From assembly GCA_002453265.1 (NCBI GenBank), contig DKGK01000048.1, positions 13,206 to 18,746 on the forward strand: DNA of 5,541 bases, written 5' to 3'. Position 1 is the stretch's first letter; every line of letters starts with the position of its first letter. A program made the translations under genes and the position numbers. This stretch comes from Flavobacteriales bacterium UBA6772 (GTDB lineage: Bacteria > Bacteroidota > Bacteroidia > Flavobacteriales > UBA7430). Under the pieces are notes generated by a model. The model was given only the letters and a program-made list of their open reading frames with translations, searched no databases and was not told where the DNA came from. This document shows, in pieces, positions 1 to 4,630 of this stretch.

Positions 1-415
1 TTTTAAGGAATCCGTTTGTATATGCGATACTTTCTTTTGCAGGAAATCGGTGAAACCGATCTTTTATATGTGGTAAGTATTCTTCGTACCTACTCAGTAA
101 ATAAAAGGAACAAGCAAAAATATCGTAAGGTAATGCCGAACTATCGGGCTGCTCAAAAAAGACCTTCTGTCCATTATTAGACTTTACATTTATAGTATAA
201 TCATGAATTCCTTTTTCGAAAAGTAGATCGTGAGAACTAAAAAACAATTCACTGCCTAGCGGATTTTTAGTATATGATATTTTCACACCTTCAAAAGCAA
301 TGAATGCATCTACCTTATTGGTTACCCGAACATCTATACCTAAGAATTGCTTAAACAGCATTTCTAGTGTGTACAATAACCGAGAGCTTGTTTTATGAGA
401 GTAAACTAGTATCAT
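1..415 (-). CDS. DUF7033-type polysaccharide deacetylase family protein, N-terminal part (runs off left edge)
   Basis: An open frame begins with ATG at 415-413 and continues without a stop to the window edge, giving 138 residues. The start reads MILVYSHKTSSRLLYTLEML. Later segments include LLFEKGIHDYTINV (about residues 86-99), ALPYDIFACSFYLLSRYEEY (about 114-133) and RFPAKESIAYTNGFLK at the end of the visible part. From memory of the family, this is the conserved N-terminal DUF7033 region found before a NodB-type polysaccharide deacetylase domain in Bacteroidota. The catalytic NodB domain would lie beyond the left edge, so activity cannot be judged here. Family members are expected to deacetylate N-acetylated surface or exported glycans. 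The start codon overlaps the stop of the upstream epimerase gene (ATGA, 412-415), so translation is probably coupled. No separate ribosome binding site is needed or evident. The family call is fairly firm, but the substrate is unknown. Confidence 0.82.
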   Translation of the reverse strand, partial: MILVYSHKTSSRLLYTLEMLFKQFLGIDVRVTNKVDAFIAFEGVKISYTKNPLGSELFFSSHDLLFEKGIHDYTINVKSNNGQKVFFEQPDSSALPYDIFACSFYLLSRYEEYLPHIKDRFHRFPAKESIAYTNGFLK

Positions 416-1548
416 TTTAGGTCATTAATTATTTTTTGGCAAATAAATTGGGCACTATTCCCATCGCCAAACAATTTAGGGTATTTAATGTTTTTAGCTC
501 TAAATAATTCAAATTCTTCAACTAAAGAATGATTTTCATTATTTATAAGTACAGCAGCACCTTGATTCACTATTTCTACCCATTCTGTTTCAGAACGAAT
601 TATCAAGCTTGGTTTCTCAAAAAAGTAAGCTTCTTTTTGTACGCCACCCGAATCGGTTAATACCATCTCGCAATTCATCTCTAAACTTATCATATTTAAA
701 AAAGAAGTTGGTTCAATAATTTTAAGTAATGGATTAGAACAAAATGCATTTAAGTCTTGGCTACTCAAATGCGTTTTTAAAGCTTTTTTAGTACGAGGAT
801 GAACTGGGAAAATTACTGTTAATTGGTGTTTTTCTATAAGTTCTAAAACCATACTACAAATAAATCGCAAGCGTTCAGGATTATCGGTATTATAAGGTCG
901 GTGCATCGTAAATAGCAAAAACTCATTTTTTACTAAATTGTATTTTGTAAGTATAGAGTCATCAACTTGTTTCGAAAAAAACAAAGAGTTGTCGTACATA
1001 ATATCTCCGCATTCATAAACTTTGGGTTTATCCATAGAGCATTTATCTAGAGAATGTACAATCGATTCTTTCGTTAAATTTGCAATGGCTGTTTTGGTAG
1101 GACAAAATAACAAAGACGAACAGTGATCCGTTAGAACTCTATTTATTTCTTCGGGCATAGCTTTATTAAAAGAGCGTAAACCTGCCTCGATATGTATTAC
1201 AGGAATATGCTTTTTTGACGCTGCCAATGCACCTGCTAAAGTAGTATTGGTGTCGCCGTAAACTAAAACGGCATTCGGATTTTCCAAGTCAATTACCGCT
1301 TCTAAATTATGTAGTATTTCTGCTGTTTGGGAAGAATGTGCTGATGTAGTTAAATTAAAAGTATGCTTTGGTTTTGGTATCGATAATTCTTCAAAAAATT
1401 GGGCAGACATATTTGCGTCGTAATGCTGACCACTGTGAACAATTACTTCTTCTAGTTCTTTAAAAAAAGATGTTTTTATTGCACGACTAATTGCTGCAGC
1501 TTTAATAAATTGTGGACGCGCTCCTATGAGCGTAAGTATTTTTAACAT
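412..1548 (-). CDS. wecB: Non-hydrolysing UDP-N-acetylglucosamine 2-epimerase (WecB family)
   Basis: The 378-residue product has the usual length for this GT-B-fold epimerase family, which interconverts UDP-GlcNAc and UDP-ManNAc in the cytoplasm to supply surface polysaccharide synthesis. Visible motifs in order are GARPQFIK (9-16), VHSGQHYD (37-44), VYGDTNTTLAGALAA (96-110, with Asp99), HIEAGLRS (119-126, Glu121), MPEEINR (131-137, Glu133/Glu134), TMHRP (214-218, His216), FPVHPRTKK (247-255) and TDSGGVQKEAYFF (298-310). These match the acidic and histidine catalytic positions and the nucleotide-binding loop of the family. The segment around His216 (HRPYNTDNPERL) also resembles WbpI/WlbD-type epimerases acting on UDP-2,3-diacetamido-glucuronate, so the exact substrate is less certain than the family. 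The ATG at 1548 is supported by the family N-terminus MLKILTLIGARPQ. It lies 33 bases downstream of radC and overlaps the deacetylase start by four bases. Confidence 0.88.
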   Translation of the reverse strand: MLKILTLIGARPQFIKAAAISRAIKTSFFKELEEVIVHSGQHYDANMSAQFFEELSIPKPKHTFNLTTSAHSSQTAEILHNLEAVIDLENPNAVLVYGDTNTTLAGALAASKKHIPVIHIEAGLRSFNKAMPEEINRVLTDHCSSLLFCPTKTAIANLTKESIVHSLDKCSMDKPKVYECGDIMYDNSLFFSKQVDDSILTKYNLVKNEFLLFTMHRPYNTDNPERLRFICSMVLELIEKHQLTVIFPVHPRTKKALKTHLSSQDLNAFCSNPLLKIIEPTSFLNMISLEMNCEMVLTDSGGVQKEAYFFEKPSLIIRSETEWVEIVNQGAAVLINNENHSLVEEFELFRAKNIKYPKLFGDGNSAQFICQKIINDLK

Positions 1549-1563
1549 TTACTGCCTTTTTCA

Positions 1564-1571
1564 CAAATATA
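1564..1571 (-). promoter_or_regulatory. Possible internal promoter -7 element for wecB
   Basis: On the minus strand TATATTTG matches the Bacteroidota -7 consensus TAnnTTTG, inside the 33-base gap between radC and wecB. No TTG is visible at the expected -33 spacing, and the implied leader would be only about ten bases. No terminator separates the two genes, so read-through from radC remains likely. This could be a secondary start or a chance match. Confidence 0.3.
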
Positions 1572-1581
1572 ACGAAAAGCA

Positions 1582-2268
1582 TTAGATCCTACCTTCGTCG
1601 GCAAAACTAAAATAAGATTGATCGGTAACAATTATATGATCGAGTAATTGGATGTCCATTAACTTTGCTGCAACTTTAATTTTTTCAGTTATTTTACTAT
1701 CGGCATCGCTAGCTCGTAGTGTTCCGGAAGGATGATTGTGACACAAAATTAAACCGGTTGAGTTTAGTTCTAAAGCTTTTTTCAGTAATACTCTAATATC
1801 AACAACGGTCGCAGTCATTCCTCCTTGACTAATATTAAGTTTCGCCAGAACCTTATTTGCATTATTTAAATAAATGACCCAGAACTGCTCAACATCTAAA
1901 TCTTCTAATAAAGGTTTCATTAAATCGAAGGCATCTTTACTCGACGATACATCTACTCTATCTTCCGCCTCACTCAATCTTCGTCTTCTCCCTAGCTCCA
2001 AAGCCGCCATAAGTGTTATTGCTTTAGTATTTCCAATTCCTTTTACAGTAATAAAATCTTTCAATTTCATTTTGGCTAAAGCCGATAAATTATCGTTTAC
2101 AAGCAGAAGAATTTCTCGAGCAACAACCAAAGCAGATCTGTCTGGAGTACCCGATCGTATTAGAATAGCGATTAATTCGGTATCGCTAATATTCTCTTGT
2201 CCTTTTTGAATAAATTTTTCACGTGGACGGTCATTTACCGACCAGGATTTAATAGCATTTTTATACAT
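1582..2268 (-). CDS. radC: RadC family protein with JAMM/MPN+ domain
   Basis: The 228-residue product has the normal RadC (UPF0758) length and two-part layout. The N-terminal part (about 1-100) carries the family segment SWSVNDRPREKF (8-19), the ISDTELIAILIRSGT stretch (27-41) and a helix-hairpin-helix-like KGIGNTKA (76-83). The C-terminal part (about 105-228) is a JAMM metalloprotease-fold domain. Glu127 in VEQFWVIYLN, the HxH pair His177/His179 in CHNHPSG, Ser187 and Asp190 fit the zinc-binding JAMM pattern, so the metal site looks intact. The family was historically linked to DNA repair, but that role is disputed and the biochemical function is not settled. The gene follows the rpsT terminator and precedes wecB by 33 bases without a terminator, so it probably heads the radC-wecB-deacetylase transcript. 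The ATG at 2268 begins the conserved N-terminus. No Shine-Dalgarno is seen, as is common in Bacteroidota. Confidence 0.93.
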   Translation of the reverse strand: MYKNAIKSWSVNDRPREKFIQKGQENISDTELIAILIRSGTPDRSALVVAREILLLVNDNLSALAKMKLKDFITVKGIGNTKAITLMAALELGRRRRLSEAEDRVDVSSSKDAFDLMKPLLEDLDVEQFWVIYLNNANKVLAKLNISQGGMTATVVDIRVLLKKALELNSTGLILCHNHPSGTLRASDADSKITEKIKVAAKLMDIQLLDHIIVTDQSYFSFADEGRI

Positions 2269-2285
2269 AATTTATTATTTTATTA

Positions 2286-2318
2286 CAAATCTAAATATAC
2301 GAAAAAAAGCCCTCCCAA
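2286..2318 (-). promoter_or_regulatory. Candidate radC promoter
   Basis: On the minus strand TAGATTTG at 2293-2286 matches the Bacteroidota -7 element TAnnTTTG. A TTG lies 22 bases further upstream (2318-2316), inside the loop and 3' arm of the rpsT terminator. The spacing is slightly longer than the usual 19-21. Transcription would start near 2280, giving a leader of about a dozen bases. The -7 match is good and the -33 assignment is weak. Confidence 0.45.
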
Positions 2319-2333
2319 TGGGAAGGCTTTTTT
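2302..2333 (-). terminator. Intrinsic terminator after rpsT
   Basis: The minus-strand transcript forms GCCUUCCC-AUU-GGGAGGGC, an eight-pair stem (2327-2320 with 2316-2309) containing one G-U wobble. It is preceded by A6 and followed by a run of seven U. On the plus strand the wobble becomes an A-C mismatch, so the element is better formed for minus-strand transcription. It sits 21 bases after the rpsT stop codon. Confidence 0.85.
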
Positions 2334-2353
2334 AAATTATAAAACTCTATTAG

Positions 2354-2605
2354 TTAAAGAGCCGCAATTTTCTTAGCTAACTTAGACTTTAAGTTGGCCG
2401 CTTTGTTTTTGTGAATTGTACCACGTTTTGCTAATTTATCAATCTTAGCGACTAAACTAGGCATAGCTGCTTCTGCAGTTGCTTTGTCTTCTTCCAAACG
2501 TAAATCTTTTAAAGAGTTACGCATTGTTTTGTGATAATACTTATTGTTAAGAGCCTTCGGTTTATCTGAACGAATTCTTCTTAATGTTGATTTATGATTA
2601 GCCAT
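2354..2605 (-). CDS. rpsT: 30S ribosomal protein S20
   Basis: The 83-residue basic protein matches S20 in length and sequence. MANHKSTLRRIRSDK opens the protein, NKYYHKTMRNSLKDLR (21-36) forms part of the first long helix, and IDKLAKRGTIHKNKAANLKS (54-73) is the family's conserved C-terminal signature. S20 binds the 5' domain and the 3' minor domain (helix 44) of 16S rRNA early in 30S assembly. Only 36 bases separate its start from the 3' end of the upstream tRNA-Glu, and no TAnnTTTG element lies in that gap or in the tRNA. It is therefore probably transcribed with the tRNA and released by tRNA 3' processing. A strong terminator follows. A weak AGAAG lies just upstream of the ATG. Confidence 0.97.
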   Translation of the reverse strand: MANHKSTLRRIRSDKPKALNNKYYHKTMRNSLKDLRLEEDKATAEAAMPSLVAKIDKLAKRGTIHKNKAANLKSKLAKKIAAL

Positions 2606-2640
2606 AATCTTCTACTTAGCTGTTACAATTTTTTTTTATA

Positions 2641-2715
2641 GTAGTCCGTAGGGGAATCGAACCCCTGTTGCATGGATGAAAACCATGAGTCCTAACCCCT
2701 AGACGAACGGACCGT
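2641..2715. repeat. 75-base direct repeat, unit 1 (tRNA-Glu)
   Basis: Positions 2641-2715 are identical to 2792-2866, a direct repeat with a 151-base period. Identity covers the tRNA plus one base on the 3' side and two on the 5' side, then stops abruptly. The intervening spacer (2716-2791) is not repeated, although both leaders share the promoter string TGCAAATnTA on the plus strand. Confidence 0.95.
2642..2713 (-). tRNA. tRNA-Glu (UUC), copy 1
   Basis: The minus strand folds as a complete 72-base cloverleaf: acceptor GGTCCGT/ACGGACT, three-pair D stem GTC/GAC, anticodon stem CATGG/CCATG with loop TTTTCAT, T stem AGGGG/CCCCT with loop TTCGATT, and discriminator A at 2642. The anticodon TTC is at 2680-2678, which decodes GAA/GAG. 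The first acceptor pair is G1-U72, a wobble rather than Watson-Crick. CCA is not encoded. The gene is identical to the copy 151 bases upstream and lies just ahead of rpsT. Confidence 0.97.
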
Positions 2716-2732
2716 GATCCTTTTAAGGGCTG

Positions 2733-2763
2733 CAAATTTAACAAGAAATTTTTAACCCACCAA
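2733..2763 (-). promoter_or_regulatory. Promoter of tRNA-Glu copy 1 (and probably rpsT)
   Basis: On the minus strand a TTG at 2763-2761 is followed after 20 bases by TAAATTTG at 2740-2733. This fits the Bacteroidota sigma-ABfr arrangement of a -33 TTG and a -7 TAnnTTTG. Transcription would start near 2727, about 14 bases before the tRNA 5' end. This is the best-formed promoter in the window. Confidence 0.7.
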
Positions 2764-2774
2764 GAATTTATAAT

Positions 2775-2791
2775 AAAAGAACGTTTCTTTT
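2775..2791 (-). terminator. Weak A/T hairpin after tRNA-Glu copy 2
   Basis: Directly after the tRNA 3' end the minus transcript can form AAAAGAA-ACG-UUCUUUU, a seven-pair stem with only one G-C pair, followed by AUUAU. It might act as a weak terminator or only assist 3' trimming. Its stability is low. Confidence 0.25.
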
Positions 2792-2866
2792 GTAGTCCGT
2801 AGGGGAATCGAACCCCTGTTGCATGGATGAAAACCATGAGTCCTAACCCCTAGACGAACGGACCGT
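2792..2866. repeat. 75-base direct repeat, unit 2 (tRNA-Glu)
   Basis: Second unit of the tandem tRNA-Glu repeat, identical to 2641-2715. Such identical pairs can recombine or be kept identical by gene conversion. Confidence 0.95.
2793..2864 (-). tRNA. tRNA-Glu (UUC), copy 2
   Basis: This is a 72-base cloverleaf identical in every position to the copy at 2642-2713, with anticodon TTC at 2831-2829, discriminator A at 2793, the same G1-U72 first pair and no encoded CCA. It lies downstream of proS and has its own -7-like element. Its leader contains a small inverted repeat (AGCAAA/TTTGCT at 2867-2882). Confidence 0.97.
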
Positions 2867-2892
2867 AGCAAAGCTTTTTGCTTTAGCGAGTG

Positions 2893-2900
2893 CAAATGTA
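2893..2900 (-). promoter_or_regulatory. Candidate promoter -7 element of tRNA-Glu copy 2
   Basis: TACATTTG on the minus strand matches TAnnTTTG and is followed by CA, as in the copy 1 and proS elements. At the expected -33 distance (2923-2921) there is TTT rather than TTG. The predicted start near 2887 would give a leader of about 20 bases. Confidence 0.5.
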
Positions 2901-2923
2901 ATAAAATTATGTTTCCATGAAAA

Positions 2924-2955
2924 GCTAAACACAAAAAAAAACTTTATTTTTTAGC
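2924..2955 (-). terminator. Weak hairpin downstream of proS
   Basis: GCTAAA at 2924-2929 and TTTAGC at 2950-2955 are inverted repeats enclosing A- and T-rich runs. The structure lies about 55 bases after the proS stop and before the tRNA promoter, and the minus transcript continues with UUUUC. It could end proS transcription, but the stem is short and the loop long. No better terminator was found between proS and the tRNA. Confidence 0.2.
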
Positions 2956-3008
2956 ACTATTTTACTCGAAAAGAAAACGAGGATATTAAGATGCTCGCTC
3001 TCTATTAC

Positions 3009-4484
3009 TTAGTACGCTTTTGCAAATAACACACGCTTATTTGATGGAGCTCCAGTAAGTATGCACTTACCTTCTTCTGCTTTAGCATCTAAAGGAATAC
3101 ATCTAATAGTAGCTTTAGTTAAATTCTTTATCTTCTCCTCTGTTTCCGAAGTGCCATCCCAGTGACAAGACAAAAAGCCCGTTTTAGTATCTAAAAACTC
3201 TTTAAAGCTTTCAAAATCGTTTACCTCTGTTATATGCTCGTCTCTATAAGTAAGTGCCTTATTAAACAGATTTTCTTGAATTTCTTCTAAAAGAGCTGGA
3301 ACTGCTATTTCCACATCTTCCATTGCTATAAATTGCTTTTGTAAAAGATCTCTACGAGCAACCTCTACAGTTCCATTTTCGAGGTCTTTAGGTCCAATAG
3401 CAATACGAACTGGAACACCTTTCATTTCGTATTCGTTAAACTTCCATCCAGGCTTAAAACTTGTACGATTGTCGTATTTCACACTCACACCTTTAGCTCT
3501 AAGAGCTTTCATTAATTCGTTGGCTTTTTGGTTAATTTGCTCCAATTGTTCATCATTGCGATGAATAGGTACAATTACAACTTGCCAAGGGGCTAAATTT
3601 GGAGGTAAAACCAATCCTTTATCATCAGAGTGGGTCATCACTAAAGCACCCATTAAGCGAGTAGAAACGCCCCAAGAGGTAGCCCAAACATATTCTTGCT
3701 TACCTTCTTTAGGTTGAAACTTAACATCGAATGCTTTTGCGAAATTCTGTCCTAAGAAATGAGAAGTTCCCGCTTGCAATGCTTTTCCATCTTGCATCAA
3801 TGCCTCGATACAATAGGTTTCTAAAGCTCCTGCAAAACGCTCAGATTCTGACTTAACGCCTTTAATTACTGGCATTGCCATAAAATTTTGAGCAAAATCA
3901 GCATATACATTACACATAAGCTCAGCTTCTACTAAGGCTTCTGCTTTTGTAGCATGTGCCGTATGCCCTTCTTGCCATAAGAACTCAGCTGTTCTTAAAA
4001 ACAATCGAGTTCTCATTTCCCAACGAACAACATTTGCCCACTGATTTATAAGTAAAGGTAAATCTCTATAAGACTGAATCCATTTTCTGTAAGTGTCCCA
4101 AATAATGGTTTCCGAAGTAGGACGAACAATAAGTTCCTCCTCTAATTTAGCGTCCGGATCTACAATAACCCCTTTACCATTTGGATCGTTTTTTAAACGA
4201 TAATGTGTTACTACCGCACATTCTTTAGCGAAACCATCTACATGAGAGGCTTCTTTACTAAAATATGATTTTGGAATAAACATTGGGAAATAGGCATTTA
4301 CGTGTCCTGTTTCTTTGAACTTCTTATCGAGTTCGGCTTGCATTTTTTCCCAAATTGCGTAACCATAGGGCTTTATAACCATACAACCACGCACGCCAGA
4401 GTTTTCTGCCAAATCTGCCATTACGACTAATTCGTTATACCATTTGGAATAATCTTCCGTTCTAGTAGTGAGTTTCTTTGCCAT
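3009..4484 (-). CDS. proS: Prolyl-tRNA synthetase, archaeal/eukaryotic-like type without editing insertion
   Basis: The 491-residue enzyme charges tRNA-Pro with proline in the cytoplasm. It is a class II synthetase of the shorter ProRS type, without the roughly 180-residue INS editing domain found in the long bacterial type. Visible landmarks are RPTSE (121-125), motif 2 LRTAEFLWQEGHTAH (163-177), the substrate-pocket stretch QAGTSHFLGQNF (237-248) and motif 3 MGALVMTHSDDKGLVLPP (278-295). An anticodon-binding domain starts near APWQVVIVPI (298-307), and a C-terminal domain ends in a tyrosine (LFAKAY), as is typical for this type. In that last domain Cys440, Cys462 and Cys474 are present, but the expected second cysteine of the CxxC pair near 474-477 is not (CILT), so a zinc site may be incomplete. 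The ATG at 4484 fits the family start. The leader has no Shine-Dalgarno, only an A-rich run before ATG. Confidence 0.97.
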   Translation of the reverse strand: MAKKLTTRTEDYSKWYNELVVMADLAENSGVRGCMVIKPYGYAIWEKMQAELDKKFKETGHVNAYFPMFIPKSYFSKEASHVDGFAKECAVVTHYRLKNDPNGKGVIVDPDAKLEEELIVRPTSETIIWDTYRKWIQSYRDLPLLINQWANVVRWEMRTRLFLRTAEFLWQEGHTAHATKAEALVEAELMCNVYADFAQNFMAMPVIKGVKSESERFAGALETYCIEALMQDGKALQAGTSHFLGQNFAKAFDVKFQPKEGKQEYVWATSWGVSTRLMGALVMTHSDDKGLVLPPNLAPWQVVIVPIHRNDEQLEQINQKANELMKALRAKGVSVKYDNRTSFKPGWKFNEYEMKGVPVRIAIGPKDLENGTVEVARRDLLQKQFIAMEDVEIAVPALLEEIQENLFNKALTYRDEHITEVNDFESFKEFLDTKTGFLSCHWDGTSETEEKIKNLTKATIRCIPLDAKAEEGKCILTGAPSNKRVLFAKAY

Positions 4485-4523
4485 TTTTTATCTAAAGAGA
4501 TTGGAATAATATTTGCTAACTTA

Positions 4524-4538
4524 GCTTAATAATTAAGC
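4524..4538. repeat. Perfect inverted repeat in the proS leader
   Basis: GCTTAA-TAA-TTAAGC is a six-pair perfect inverted repeat with a three-base centre. It lies where the proS transcript is predicted to begin, so it could be a 5'-end RNA hairpin or a DNA operator. A second overlapping inverted repeat, GCTAA-C-TTAGC, occupies 4515-4525. Confidence 0.5.
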
Positions 4539-4542
4539 ATTG

Positions 4543-4550
4543 CAAATCTA
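4543..4550 (-). promoter_or_regulatory. Candidate proS promoter -7 element
   Basis: TAGATTTG on the minus strand matches TAnnTTTG and is followed by CA, as in the two tRNA elements. No TTG sits at the ideal -33 distance, since the nearest (4568-4566) is only 15 bases upstream. A start near 4537 would give a leader of about 52 bases containing the palindrome at 4524-4538. Confidence 0.5.
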
Positions 4551-4590
4551 TGAAATAAAGGTTTACAATAAATTTCTTTAGAACTAAATC

Positions 4591-4604
4591 CAAACATACA
4601 TTTG
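4591..4604. promoter_or_regulatory. Back-to-back -7 elements between proS and the divergent gene
   Basis: The 14 bases CAAACATACATTTG hold TACATTTG on the plus strand (4597-4604) and TATGTTTG on the minus strand (4598-4591). The two TAnnTTTG matches share their central TA. The plus element would start transcription near 4610, about 20 bases before the divergent ATG at 4631. The minus element could give a second, longer proS transcript. No clear -33 TTG is seen for either (TTTC at 4573-4576 for the plus one). Confidence 0.5.
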
Positions 4605-4616
4605 TTTAACCAATAC

Positions 4617-4622
4617 AGGAGG
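4617..4622 (+). promoter_or_regulatory. Strong Shine-Dalgarno sequence of the divergent secreted-protein gene
   Basis: AGGAGG lies eight bases before the ATG at 4631, an ideal spacing, and fixes the start codon together with the signal peptide that follows. Bacteroidota genes generally lack such sequences, and none of the other genes in the window has one. Confidence 0.8.
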
Positions 4623-4630
4623 ACTGAATT

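Noticed and set aside
1874..2209. 111-residue plus-strand open frame
   Set aside because: It lies entirely antisense to radC, whose motifs are intact. It has no recognisable start signal or family and is a shadow frame.
2641..2866. CRISPR-like or mobile direct repeat
   Set aside because: There are only two units, each is a complete tRNA, and there is no transposase, target duplication or att-like fragment nearby.
2616..2934. Two small minus-strand open frames spanning the tRNA region
   Set aside because: Each runs through a tRNA-Glu copy, and their shared peptide is only the translated tRNA repeat. They are not genes.
4485..4630. T-box or other amino-acid riboswitch before proS
   Set aside because: The proS leader is short, has no T-box consensus or terminator/antiterminator pair, and T-boxes are not typical of this phylum.
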